From Flavobacterium psychraerolatum (lineage in GTDB: Bacteria; Bacteroidota; Bacteroidia; Flavobacteriales; Flavobacteriaceae): DNA of 64,000 nt. Positions 42,681-52,791 of this stretch are shown piece by piece. A program made the translations under genes and the position numbers. Positions within the stretch are counted from its first letter, which is position 1. Each line of letters opens with the position of its first letter. The notes under the pieces were generated by a model. The model worked only from the letters and a program-made list of their open reading frames with translations. It had not been told where the DNA came from and searched no databases. The DNA is taken from NCBI RefSeq assembly GCF_025960985.1, contig NZ_JAOQMX010000009.1, forward strand, positions 1 to 64,000. Direction: 5' to 3'.

Positions 42681-44570
42681 ATGATGATGAACAAAACATA
42701 TTATGTCGTTACCATATTAATACTTTTTGGCTTTAACAGCTGTCAAGATGTTTTAGATGTAGCGCCTGAAGGACAACATTCACTTGATGAGATTTTCTCT
42801 GATGAAAACACTACTGGTGCATATCTCAATTCATGTTACGATTCAATGAATAAACACGGTTTTGAGTATAGTAAAGGTGGAAGTAGAAGCGGCCCACCTA
42901 TTACAATGGCTGATAATTGTTATTTTTATGATAGTTGGGGAAATACTCAATATGATGGTTTTACAAATACTTGGGGTATAAGCCCAGTTTGGTCAGATAG
43001 TCAGTTTATAGGACATACGTTATGGGACTTGAATAATCGCAATATTCGTCGTTGTAATATCTTTTTGGCCCGTATGGCTGATCCAAAGACCGTAGTCCCT
43101 GATGAGCAGACACGCTTGCAATGGACAGCAGAAGTAAAAGTTCTGCGTGTATATTATTATGAAGAGTTGATTAAAAATTACGGACCTCTTCCAATAATAA
43201 GTGAAGTGAAATCCGCTAGTTATGACGGAGCAGATCTTGATCGTTCAATGAGTTACCATGATTGTGCCCAATGGATTTTTAAGCAAATAGATGAAGCGGT
43301 TAAAGAACCTAATTTACCTTGGCGTTTTAATAATTCTAATGATAAAAGTAGAATGACAAAGGGAATTGCCTATGCTATAAAATCAAGAGTTGCTGTTTTT
43401 ATGAGTAGCCCCTTGTTCAACAATGGTCAAAATTATTGGTCAGAAGCAGAAACGATAACAAAAGATTGCTTAAATCAATTACTTAGCCATAATTATGAGT
43501 TGTACAAAACGGTAAGTGACCCTGCTCTTTATGGGACAAATGCTTATCGTGAATTATTTTGTAAAAAGGTTGATTATAGTGATAATCCTACCAATAAGGA
43601 GAATATTTATGAAAGTAGGACTGAAATCGATACTTATAATTACATGCAGTGGTTATATGGTACACCCATTAATAGTGATAAACGTTCAGGATTAAACCCA
43701 ACGCAGGAGTTAGTTGATAGTTATCCTATGGCTGATGGTTCTTATGTTTTGGATCTAGAAAACCCTTATTCAGATGAGAAACATTTGCAACCCAATTTCA
43801 ACACTACTTCTTCCTATGATGAACAGAACCCCTACGTAAACAGAGATCCACGGTTCTACGCTACGGTTCGTTATAATGGTAGTCAAACTATAAATTCTAA
43901 GAAAGTTATGACCGATTTATGGACTTTTTATAGCGGTAATTGTGGTATTAATCCAAGCGATAAAAAACGAACTAAAACAGGTTATTATGATAATAAATAT
44001 CGTCCTGAAGATCTAAGGAGAGGTAAATGGACTTTGAAGGCTTCCTTCCCAATTTATCGTTTAGCGGAATTGTATTTGAATTATGCTGAAGCTGCTATAG
44101 AATCCAATCATTTAGATGATGCTCTTATACTTGGACTTAACCCTATTCGTGATCGTGTGTATATGCCACACATTACATATACTAGTCAAAATGATTTACG
44201 CTTAAAGTATAGAAATGAACGTCGTATAGAAATGGTTTATGAAGAAAGGCGTTATGAAGATATTCGCCGTTGGCATAATCCGGGTGAAGAAGTTTCTGAA
44301 TTTCGCTGGACTACTGGTATGTGGATAGATTATAACGGTACTGTAAATGGAAAAGGGATGCCTACCAAAACTCCAGAGATAAATGATTTTACCTATAAAC
44401 GTGTTATTTGTGGTGACGGTTGGGATTATACTAACAATACATGGACAGGGACAGGGAGAGAACGTATGATTTATGATTCCAAGTATCTATTAAGTCCTAT
44501 TCTTCAACCGGAAGCTATTCGTTTAGAATCGGTTACTGGTAAAAAGTGGCAAAACCCAGGATGGGAGTAA
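42681..44570 (+). CDS. SusD/RagB-type surface lipoprotein (PUL B, first pair)
   Basis: A 629-residue lipoprotein with lipobox FGFNSC. SusD marks include ENTTGAYLNSCYDSMN, a TAEVKVLRVYYYEELIKNYGPLP block, PIYRLAELYLNYAEAAI and RNERRIEMVYEERRYEDIRRW, the usual C-terminal helix signature. It binds glycan at the cell surface on top of the STN-type SusC barrel. Several starts are possible within the first three methionine codons; the first is given. The second SusC gene begins 37 bp after its stop, so both pairs are likely one transcript. Confidence 0.96.
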   Translation: MMMNKTYYVVTILILFGFNSCQDVLDVAPEGQHSLDEIFSDENTTGAYLNSCYDSMNKHGFEYSKGGSRSGPPITMADNCYFYDSWGNTQYDGFTNTWGISPVWSDSQFIGHTLWDLNNRNIRRCNIFLARMADPKTVVPDEQTRLQWTAEVKVLRVYYYEELIKNYGPLPIISEVKSASYDGADLDRSMSYHDCAQWIFKQIDEAVKEPNLPWRFNNSNDKSRMTKGIAYAIKSRVAVFMSSPLFNNGQNYWSEAETITKDCLNQLLSHNYELYKTVSDPALYGTNAYRELFCKKVDYSDNPTNKENIYESRTEIDTYNYMQWLYGTPINSDKRSGLNPTQELVDSYPMADGSYVLDLENPYSDEKHLQPNFNTTSSYDEQNPYVNRDPRFYATVRYNGSQTINSKKVMTDLWTFYSGNCGINPSDKKRTKTGYYDNKYRPEDLRRGKWTLKASFPIYRLAELYLNYAEAAIESNHLDDALILGLNPIRDRVYMPHITYTSQNDLRLKYRNERRIEMVYEERRYEDIRRWHNPGEEVSEFRWTTGMWIDYNGTVNGKGMPTKTPEINDFTYKRVICGDGWDYTNNTWTGTGRERMIYDSKYLLSPILQPEAIRLESVTGKKWQNPGWE

Positions 44571-44607
44571 TCTATTATCATTATTATAAATTAATAAATT
44601 TAATTTT

Positions 44608-47600
44608 ATGAATCTAAAGAAATATTTATTTGGTTTTTTATGCTTCATTTTCATAGGCTTTATGTCTGTGCAACATGTTAGCGCACAGGCAACCAATATA
44701 ACGAACATAAAAAGTTTGAACGGTAAGATAATGGATGTTTATAATCATCCACTTTCTGGAGTAGTTGTTTCCGTATCTGGAGAAGAACGTGGAGCAATAA
44801 GTAATGCTGATGGTACCTTTACTATACTGGGAGTATATAAAAGTACCGATGAGTTTACCTTTAAAATGCTTGGCTATAGGACATTGATCACAAAGTTGAG
44901 CGAACAAACAGATTTAAACGTAAACATGGATAGAGATGTGTCCAATAGTAACCAAGTAATTCCTCTTTTGCGTGATAGTCGTGAAAATTATACACTAGGG
45001 GCATCAGCTGTTACCATCAGCGGGGATGAATTACGTCGTACACATCAACGTACAGTTTCTGCTGCTTTGGCAGGTCGTTTCCCTGGTTTGTACGTTACTA
45101 CAAATAGTAGTGAGCCTGGTAATGAGACATACGGATTTAATATTCGTGGTAAATCTACTGTTAATGGTGGTGGTGTTAAAGTACTTGTTGATGGAATGGC
45201 ATTAGGTATAAATTCCGTCCGCCCTGAAGATGTAGAAAGTGTAACGGTGCTTAAAGATGCTCCCGCATTGGCACAATATGGTATGGATGCGACAGGGGGT
45301 ATTATTCTTATTAAAACGAAAGTTGGTGAGAGTGGACGTCCTAAAATTGTTGTTAGTGTAGATTATCAGGTACAACAAGCATTAAAAACTCCTGATATTC
45401 TGTCTTCAGGTGATTATGCTGAATTATATAACGAAGCAAGTTTAAACGATGGTGGTATTGCTAAATATACTGCTGAGGATATTTCTAAATTTCGTTCAGG
45501 AGAAGATAGAAACCTTTATCCTGACAACAATTGGTATGAAAGGTTCACAAAACCAGATTTGAGCAGTGTTAATGTTAATGCTTCTGCTACTGGTGGTGGT
45601 GAATATGTGAAATACTACACAAGTATAGGCTACCAGAAAATTGGCAGCCCGTTCAACACAGAAAGTGCATTAGAAGATTATGGTCGCAATAAAATTAACT
45701 TGCGTTCTAATGTTAATGTAAAAGTAACTGATTTTATTCATGCTTATGTAAAGTTGAATGCTACGGTAGATCGTAATTACTTTAACAATGCAAATGGAGG
45801 AGAAACAGGTGTTATGTCATCTTTATTTGATTTGGCTCCTACTATTTATGGGCCGTTAACTCCCTATGTCAGCGAAACTAATCCTGGTGGAAAAGTAGTT
45901 GTCACGACTAACGAGACAAACCCGACTTACGGGCGTTTGAATAGAAGCGGTTTCAAGAAAACAACAAGTCTTGATCTGACTTCGATCTCTGGTCTAAATT
46001 TTGACTTGGGGAGTATAATAAAAGGTCTATCTACATTTGGTGAGATTAAATTTCATACGTACTCTAATTCAAACTTGATGGCTAATACAGATTATGAACG
46101 TTGGACTCGTGACTTAACTGATGTTGATAATTTGGAATTTTTCAAATATGGTACTTCTATTCGTAATCCATTGGCATTCGCTAAATCCGTAAGTAATAAT
46201 TTACGTTTTGAGTATGAATGGGCCGTTGATTATAAACGTCAATTTGGAAATCATGGTATTCATGCCAATGCTTTCTTCCATGAAGATTATATCAATGGAG
46301 ATAACATTACAGAAGATTTACCTGAATATAAAATTACTTATGGTTTCTTGGCTAATTATTCTTATAAGAATTTCTTCTTTGCAGATTTCGTAGGAAGTTA
46401 TGTAGGATCAGAACAGTTTGCACCAAGTGAGCGTTGGGGGCTCTTTCCTTCTGCAGATGCTGCAGTAGTATTGTCTAATTTGAGTTTCATGAAAGGCAGT
46501 AATACTCTTACCTTTTTGAAACTACGTGCTTCTTACGGTATAATTGGTAATGATAACTTTGGCGGTGATCGTTTCTTGTACAAAGATAATTTTCATGGTG
46601 GTGGATCCGTACATATAAAAAATGCAGGTAAAGCTTATATCGAAGACCAATATGGTAACCCATTACTAACATGGGAAAAATCACATAAAACTAATTTTGG
46701 TATTGATGCTTCAATTTTAAACATGTTTACTTTAAACTTCGATTATTTTATTGATAATACAGATAATATTTTGATTTCTGACGCAACTATTCCTTCTACT
46801 ATAGGTATGAATTCAGACGATCGTGCTAAAATAAATTCGGGTAAAATAGATAGCCATGGTTTCGAAGCCGCTTTAGGTTGGAGCAAGGAGTTTAACAAAG
46901 ATTTTGGTGTTGGATTAAAAGGCCATGTGGGGTATTATCAAAATGAGGTAAAAGATTTAGGGGAATTACAAAACCCAGAAGATTACGCATATAGATATCG
47001 TAAAACAGGTTACCGATTAGGCCAGCGTTTCGCTTATCAGGTTGATTACAGTAATGGTAACGGCTATTTCAATTCTCAAGATGAGATTGATAACTCAGGT
47101 TTAGTTTATCAAGGACAAGCACCTCGTCCTGGAGATTTCATTTATAAAGATGTGAATGGAGATGGAACTATTGATGCTGCTGATGAAGTGAAAATGGGTG
47201 ATACGGGTAGTCCTCAAGTAGAATGGGGTTTTGAAGCTAATCTTCGTTTTAAAAACTTTGATTTTTCTATGTTATTACAAGGCTTAGGTAAATTTGATAA
47301 ATTCAACAATGGTGTCGGGTATTATAGTAGCTATAATAAAGGAACATTCTTTGCTGATAATAAGAATGCCTGGACGGCTCAAAGATATGCAGACGGAAGT
47401 ATGATTGCAGGCCCAGCCTTGACGCTTTCTGGGAGTTCAAGCTATCGTTCTAATGATTATTGGTCCGAAAGCAAAGCCTTTTGGCGAATAAAAAACATAG
47501 AAGTTGGGTATTCTTTACCTAGTGAATTAACGAAGATATTATCAATTAGTAATCTTCGAATATATGCAAGCGCAGTTAATTTATTGACTTTTGATAATTC

Positions 47601-47691
47601 AAAGTCAGGTGATGTTGATATTGAAAATAATAATGTAACGAACTTCCCTACGCAACGTTATTTTTCTGCAGGAATTAATGTAACATTTTAA
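44608..47691 (+). CDS. SusC-type TonB-linked transporter without STN domain (PUL B, second pair)
   Basis: A 1027-residue outer-membrane protein. Signal peptide (HVSAQ), carboxypeptidase-regulatory-like domain (LNGKIMDVYNHPLSGVVVSV), a divergent plug entrance (IPLLRDSRENYTLGASAVTI in place of the usual DEVVVVGYG box), VRPEDVESVTVLKDAPALAQ and a barrel ending SAGINVTF. The altered TonB-box region is a point of interest. Its SusD partner follows 12 bp later. Codon use is CGN-rich like the first pair. Confidence 0.95.
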   Translation: MNLKKYLFGFLCFIFIGFMSVQHVSAQATNITNIKSLNGKIMDVYNHPLSGVVVSVSGEERGAISNADGTFTILGVYKSTDEFTFKMLGYRTLITKLSEQTDLNVNMDRDVSNSNQVIPLLRDSRENYTLGASAVTISGDELRRTHQRTVSAALAGRFPGLYVTTNSSEPGNETYGFNIRGKSTVNGGGVKVLVDGMALGINSVRPEDVESVTVLKDAPALAQYGMDATGGIILIKTKVGESGRPKIVVSVDYQVQQALKTPDILSSGDYAELYNEASLNDGGIAKYTAEDISKFRSGEDRNLYPDNNWYERFTKPDLSSVNVNASATGGGEYVKYYTSIGYQKIGSPFNTESALEDYGRNKINLRSNVNVKVTDFIHAYVKLNATVDRNYFNNANGGETGVMSSLFDLAPTIYGPLTPYVSETNPGGKVVVTTNETNPTYGRLNRSGFKKTTSLDLTSISGLNFDLGSIIKGLSTFGEIKFHTYSNSNLMANTDYERWTRDLTDVDNLEFFKYGTSIRNPLAFAKSVSNNLRFEYEWAVDYKRQFGNHGIHANAFFHEDYINGDNITEDLPEYKITYGFLANYSYKNFFFADFVGSYVGSEQFAPSERWGLFPSADAAVVLSNLSFMKGSNTLTFLKLRASYGIIGNDNFGGDRFLYKDNFHGGGSVHIKNAGKAYIEDQYGNPLLTWEKSHKTNFGIDASILNMFTLNFDYFIDNTDNILISDATIPSTIGMNSDDRAKINSGKIDSHGFEAALGWSKEFNKDFGVGLKGHVGYYQNEVKDLGELQNPEDYAYRYRKTGYRLGQRFAYQVDYSNGNGYFNSQDEIDNSGLVYQGQAPRPGDFIYKDVNGDGTIDAADEVKMGDTGSPQVEWGFEANLRFKNFDFSMLLQGLGKFDKFNNGVGYYSSYNKGTFFADNKNAWTAQRYADGSMIAGPALTLSGSSSYRSNDYWSESKAFWRIKNIEVGYSLPSELTKILSISNLRIYASAVNLLTFDNSKSGDVDIENNNVTNFPTQRYFSAGINVTF

Positions 47692-47703
47692 AATATTAAA
47701 AAG

Positions 47704-49464
47704 ATGAAATTTAAAATAAAACTCTTAACAGCTTTTTCTATAGGGCTTTTATTCACCTCGTGTAATGATACATTTGATTATGGTGAAGACAATCGTGTAA
47801 GTTATGATTATATTTTTTCTGATTATGGAGGAACGGGAGATTATGTGAATACATGTATGTCGCATATTCCCGCATTGGCTAACTGGAGAGGAGGAAACTT
47901 CTTAGCTGCATTTACAGATGAAGGTCAGGATGGTTCTTCTAGTAAACAGGCTAGTGCTCAATGGAAATATTACGATGGTCAAATGACGTCGTCAAATAAT
48001 TTTATGGGGAACATTTATGATGGTATGTATGAAGGCATTCGTAATTGTAATATTTATTTAACTAATTATAACCCTGATATTTATTATAAGTTACCGGAAC
48101 TTAGAGGAATATGGAAAGGTAACGTACTTTTGACTCGTGCATTTTACAAATGGCTTTTGGTGAAACACTACGGTCCATTACCCATGAATAATGAGATTTA
48201 TAGTTTAGATCATGATTATTCTAAAGATGTGCGACCTAGTTACGCTAATTGTGTAGAAAGTATAATAGCTGATATTGATTCGGCTATGCTTGAAGATGAC
48301 CTTCCTTGGAGTGTAAATAATAACGATAATGAAGGTACTTTGACAAAGGGTTTTGCGATGGCTTTAAAATCACAAGTAGCTTTATATGGGGCTAGTAATA
48401 ATGCAATAGAATGGTCACAAGCTGCAACTATTACTAAAGATTGTTTAACTGCTCTAAAGTCACATAATTATTCAATTTATAAGGTGGCTACTAATGCTTA
48501 TCAAAATGCTGGATCTCTTAATTCTTATCAGGATATGTTTTTAATTCATCCCGCACTTAGTTCAAATCGAATCAATACGGAATATATTTATAATCCGAAC
48601 GGTACGTTGAATCTTTGGCAAAAATATGGTTTACCTATGAATGCTTCTAACGGTGTTACTTCTTCTGGCTTTTGTCCCTCTCAGGAATTGGTAGATGCTT
48701 ATGAAACAAGCGATGGAATGCCTATTTTAAATCAGAAGACTCCATATCTAGATAATGAGCATCTGCAGCCCAACTACAATCCGGCTGCTCTAAAAGCTAA
48801 TGGTGGTTTATATGATCCTGAATCCCCATATCAGAATAGAGACCCTCGTTTGCATGCAACAATAATCTGTAATGGTGATAACTTTGATTTAACGAATGGC
48901 AATAAACCTGTTGAAACATATGTTGGAGGTAATAATGGCTTTAGTACAAATAATGAACAATATACAAATACGGGTTATTATTTAAGAAAATTCAGTCATT
49001 GGGGGTCAAATAAGAACGTAAATAAGGATGGTACTTGGCCTTATTTCCGTTTGGCAGAGATGTATTTGAACTTTGCAGAAGCGTCATTCGAGGCAAATAG
49101 TGTTAATTCCGAAGCTAAAAGCGCAATTGATGCCGTTCGTGATCGTGTTGATATGCCCGCTTTGCCTACCGGATTGAGTCCCGAGGATTTTCGTTTACGT
49201 TTGCGTAATGAACGCCGTGTAGAATTTGCTTTCGAGGAAGAACGTTACTTTGATTTGCGTCGTTGGAACATCCAAAATGAAAAGGAAGGTATCATTACTG
49301 GTATGAAGATTACGAAGGTTAACAGTGATCTAAGCTATGAACGTGTTGTTGTTCAAAAACGTAATGTTACAGAACCTAAATATAGAGTAATGCCCATACC
49401 AAGAAATGAAGAACTTAGGTATGCTAAATATGGTATAAGCTGGCAAAATGAAGGTTGGCAGTAA
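47704..49464 (+). CDS. SusD/RagB-type surface lipoprotein (PUL B, second pair)
   Basis: A 586-residue lipoprotein with lipobox LFTSC (about Cys20). It has GDYVNTCMSHIPALANWRGG, a GNVLLTRAFYKWLLVKHYGPLP block, PYFRLAEMYLNFAEASFEAN and RNERRVEFAFEEERYFDLRRW, which are SusD marks and resemble the SusD of the preceding pair. It completes the second transporter of PUL B; two different pairs may take up different oligosaccharides from one polymer. A hairpin terminator at 49498-49530 follows. Confidence 0.96.
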   Translation: MKFKIKLLTAFSIGLLFTSCNDTFDYGEDNRVSYDYIFSDYGGTGDYVNTCMSHIPALANWRGGNFLAAFTDEGQDGSSSKQASAQWKYYDGQMTSSNNFMGNIYDGMYEGIRNCNIYLTNYNPDIYYKLPELRGIWKGNVLLTRAFYKWLLVKHYGPLPMNNEIYSLDHDYSKDVRPSYANCVESIIADIDSAMLEDDLPWSVNNNDNEGTLTKGFAMALKSQVALYGASNNAIEWSQAATITKDCLTALKSHNYSIYKVATNAYQNAGSLNSYQDMFLIHPALSSNRINTEYIYNPNGTLNLWQKYGLPMNASNGVTSSGFCPSQELVDAYETSDGMPILNQKTPYLDNEHLQPNYNPAALKANGGLYDPESPYQNRDPRLHATIICNGDNFDLTNGNKPVETYVGGNNGFSTNNEQYTNTGYYLRKFSHWGSNKNVNKDGTWPYFRLAEMYLNFAEASFEANSVNSEAKSAIDAVRDRVDMPALPTGLSPEDFRLRLRNERRVEFAFEEERYFDLRRWNIQNEKEGIITGMKITKVNSDLSYERVVVQKRNVTEPKYRVMPIPRNEELRYAKYGISWQNEGWQ

Positions 49465-49497
49465 TAATGCTAGCTACTAAGAATTAGAAATGTAAAG

Positions 49498-49530
49498 AAA
49501 GGGTTGCGTCAAATAATTGACTCAACCTTT
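49498..49530 (+). terminator. Hairpin terminator after the second SusC/SusD pair
   Basis: AAAGGGTTGCGTCAA pairs with TTGACTCAACCTTT across a short A+T loop, with two mismatches or bulges, about 34 bp after the SusD stop. The T run is short, so termination may be partial. Confidence 0.55.
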
Positions 49531-49775
49531 ATCTTCGAGTTCCTGTTAATAGTGAGTTGAATTAATGTTCTGAAGATCTACGCAAGCACGTAAACTGAGA
49601 ACTGTAGCAAATACCCTGTAAGAAGCTCCCTATTTAGGGTTTGCACCTAATGATTGATGGTCTTGAGACAAGATTATAGTTCTACCTTTTTTTGGTTAAT
49701 GCCCTCTGTTACGATTTTTAATAGAGGGTTGTATTTATCAATAAACATAACAAACTGATTTAATCCTAAAAACTA
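49531..49775. other. Gap with several imperfect hairpins between transporter and enzyme genes
   Basis: No gene is visible. GCAAATACCCT and AGGGTTTGC (49613-49652), and CCCTCT / AGAGGG (about 49703-49729), can each form stems. Codon habits change across this gap, and it could be an old junction. No mobile element was recognised. Confidence 0.4.
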
Positions 49776-52700
49776 ATGAAAACAAATAGTACCGCTTATT
49801 TTACGGTCTTTTTTATGTGCCTTTTTGTACAGCAAATAACTTATGCCCAGAGAGTTCCCAAAATAAATATTGAAGATTTTAAAGGGACGGAAGAAGATGC
49901 AGTAAAAAAAATTGATACGCTTGAAATCTTGATTTCAAAAGCAGAGACTGAAGGTCTTGATGTCACCAAAGAAAAAATGACTATTAGCACCGCTAAAATC
50001 TTTTTGCTTTATGCTAACTGGGATGAAAATAATAAAGAATTGAATGAACCTTTATTAAAAACAATACAATCATTTCATCAAACTACGGCAGCGAACTTAG
50101 CAGAGCATCTCGCAACCTTTGAACGCAGTGAGGTTATTATGATGGTCGAAGAAGCTATAAGCACAGTAAAAGCTATCATTAATGGGGATGTCATTAGAAG
50201 ATCCATACCTATTATAGATTGGTCGAAGGTCTCTGTAGTAAAAAACGAATTAATTGAAAATGGAAAACCTGTATTTTTAAATGATTATACATGGAAACCA
50301 GGAAGTGCCAGTACTTATAATTTAAATGAATATCTTGGAAATTTAAGTACATTTTACACAGCCCCTAGTCACGTTGCTAATGAAAGTGGCGCCATAGCTT
50401 CTTATATTTTAAATGACTTAAATAGTAAACCTTCAGGGACTATTGGAGGTGTTTTTATAGGACAAACTAGCGTTCCAAACTGGTTAAAAACAAAATATCC
50501 TACTATCAATAAAGGTGGAAGTGAATTTTTTAAATATGACATAAGTAGTCCTGGTATGAGAGAAATTATGCAAAAGCTTCTCGCTGGTGTTGGTCCCATT
50601 ATAAAAGGAAAAAACTACAACAAACTAGGGTATATGTTGACAAATGAACCTCATTGGAATATTTCTGGTACTTGGGATGTTGTTGAATTCTCTGATTATG
50701 CAAAGGACAGTTTAAGAACTTGGCTAAAAGATAAACATAAAACCATTGAAAATTTAAATATACGTTGGGGTAAAAATTTCACAAGTTTTGATGATGTTAT
50801 TATTCCATCACTACCCATTAACGAATCTGAAAGAGGAACTCCTGTTTGGTATGATTTAATCAGATTTAATCAAGACCGCGTTGCAAGTGGGTACCAATTT
50901 ATGGCCGATGAAATTAAGAAAAATGATCCAGAAGGTAAATCTCATATTAAAATAATCCCAGGGTTCTTTACAGGAGGAAGTAGACACAGTGGTATTGATT
51001 TTGAGCAATTAACAAATATTACAAGTACAATAGGTAATGATGCTGGAACCCATAATTCACGTATGTGGGGGAGCCAAGAAAAATGGGAAGCGCGTTACTC
51101 TTATCACTGGAGAGAACTTTCATTAAGTTATGATTTCTTAAGATCTGTTGCCCCCAATAAAATAAACTATAACTCTGAAAGCCATTTTTTATCCGCTGGC
51201 TCATTTAGAGATTTGTTTCTAAGTCCTTCTTATGCCAGATCTGCGTATTGGTTAGCAACTTTACAAGGAATGAATGTTTCTCAATCATGGTATTGGCCTA
51301 GAGAAAGCGATGGTTCTATTAGAGCTAAAGAAGGTAAAGGTTATGCAGGGTCAAACGTTCAGCAACCAAGAATTGTCAATGAGATTGCTTCTACTTATAT
51401 GGATTTAAATGCTAATGCTGACCATATTTCTGCACTGCAACACAAGAAACAACCTATTAGAATATTCTATTCTGAAAGCGCTGCAATAAATAGAGGAAGT
51501 TTTATGGACGATATCTTCGATATTTATGAAAGTCTTTATTTTGAAGGATTATCTATTGGTTTTGCTACTGAAAATATCATTAAAACTCAAGCCAATTCTA
51601 ACTGGGATGTTATACTTATATATAATACAGAATCCTCAACCATAGCTGAAATGGAGGCTTTACAGTTGTATCTAGACAATGGAGGTACTGTAATATTGGA
51701 CTCTAAGAGTCTTAAAAAAGATGAATACGGAAAAGTACATATGCTGGTTTTAAACAATGATAAAGGAGGTGTGTTAACTACAGTATCAACTCTATCAGAT
51801 TTTGCTGTAAAAGCTAAAAATATAGCGGATACTAAACATCGATTTCCAAGTATAACACTCTCAGAAACGAATAGTTTAGGCTTGAAAGGCTGCGTTTGGA
51901 GAGCTTACACTAGTATCGATGGTAAGGAGATTATATCCATTGTTAACATCGGGAAAACGCAAGCATCAGTAACACTTGGCTTAAGAGGAGCTACAAATGC
52001 GATAACGTGTGTGAATCTATTAACAGGTGAAAAATTAAATGCCGATTTCACAATGAAGCCTGAAGCTGTTTTATTGTTGGAAGTTAGAGAGAAAACAGCT
52101 GAGGATAATAAATTTACGATTACAATTAATGGAGAAACCTGTGTTGGTGAAAATAATGGAAAAATCAATATTATTCCAGATGTAGAACAAAACTACATTG
52201 CTACCTTCAATGGTACTGATAGCAATTTTACAGATGATTTAACTCTTGAAGGCGTAAGTCCAGGAACTTATAATTTATGTATTTCTGTTGCGGGCGAAAC
52301 CTTTATGCAATGCTACAGTTTAAAGGTTGAAGCAGCTACAACGATTACAGGTAAATCATCATTGATTTCGAATATGATTGCAGTTGAATTAGAAAAAGGA
52401 ACACCACCTTTTAGCATTGATGTAAATGGAAAAATGGTTTATGAAACCTATTCGGATGCTTTTTCAATAGGGGTTAATCAAGGAGATAAGGTTCAGATAA
52501 AATCGAGCATTGCCTGTGAAGGAGTCCTATTAGAAACGGTTGATTTCTCGGGCTATATTAAGGCATTTCCAAATCCAACTACTGGTTCCGTACAGTTTGC
52601 GCTACCTATTCCAGATAAAGAGATTACAATCAATCTATATAATACTCAATCGAAATTATTATCATCAAAAGTATATCCTGTAATGGGTGGAACAGTAGAG

Positions 52701-52787
52701 CTAAGTGTAGGAGATAAACCTGTAGGGATTTATTTTGCAAAAGTACTAGGGGAAGTACCTATCAATATTAAAATTATAAAAAATTAG
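49776..52787 (+). CDS. Secreted GH42-superfamily glycoside hydrolase with SprB-like repeats and T9SS sorting domain
   Basis: A 1003-residue exported enzyme. After the signal peptide (ITYAQ) comes a helical region (30-140), then a TIM barrel with MLTNEPHWN (Glu291, acid/base candidate) and NYNSESHFLS (Glu467, nucleophile candidate), as in GH42 and related GH-A families. A domain like the GH42 trimerisation/GATase-like fold (about 560-650) follows, then SprB-like sandwich repeats (ITINGETCVGENNGKINI) and a T9SS type A signal (AFPNPTTGSVQFALP). GH42-related enzymes include beta-galactosidases and GH167 exo-acting enzymes on carrageenan oligosaccharides; the exact family is open. Arginine codons are mainly AGA. 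Confidence 0.75.
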   Translation: MKTNSTAYFTVFFMCLFVQQITYAQRVPKINIEDFKGTEEDAVKKIDTLEILISKAETEGLDVTKEKMTISTAKIFLLYANWDENNKELNEPLLKTIQSFHQTTAANLAEHLATFERSEVIMMVEEAISTVKAIINGDVIRRSIPIIDWSKVSVVKNELIENGKPVFLNDYTWKPGSASTYNLNEYLGNLSTFYTAPSHVANESGAIASYILNDLNSKPSGTIGGVFIGQTSVPNWLKTKYPTINKGGSEFFKYDISSPGMREIMQKLLAGVGPIIKGKNYNKLGYMLTNEPHWNISGTWDVVEFSDYAKDSLRTWLKDKHKTIENLNIRWGKNFTSFDDVIIPSLPINESERGTPVWYDLIRFNQDRVASGYQFMADEIKKNDPEGKSHIKIIPGFFTGGSRHSGIDFEQLTNITSTIGNDAGTHNSRMWGSQEKWEARYSYHWRELSLSYDFLRSVAPNKINYNSESHFLSAGSFRDLFLSPSYARSAYWLATLQGMNVSQSWYWPRESDGSIRAKEGKGYAGSNVQQPRIVNEIASTYMDLNANADHISALQHKKQPIRIFYSESAAINRGSFMDDIFDIYESLYFEGLSIGFATENIIKTQANSNWDVILIYNTESSTIAEMEALQLYLDNGGTVILDSKSLKKDEYGKVHMLVLNNDKGGVLTTVSTLSDFAVKAKNIADTKHRFPSITLSETNSLGLKGCVWRAYTSIDGKEIISIVNIGKTQASVTLGLRGATNAITCVNLLTGEKLNADFTMKPEAVLLLEVREKTAEDNKFTITINGETCVGENNGKINIIPDVEQNYIATFNGTDSNFTDDLTLEGVSPGTYNLCISVAGETFMQCYSLKVEAATTITGKSSLISNMIAVELEKGTPPFSIDVNGKMVYETYSDAFSIGVNQGDKVQIKSSIACEGVLLETVDFSGYIKAFPNPTTGSVQFALPIPDKEITINLYNTQSKLLSSKVYPVMGGTVELSVGDKPVGIYFAKVLGEVPINIKIIKN

Positions 52788-52791
52788 TCTG

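Noticed and set aside
49531..49775. Group II intron or IS end between the transporter and enzyme genes
   Set aside because: The hairpins are imperfect, no domain V-like sequence, reverse transcriptase or transposase remains, and no target duplication was found.
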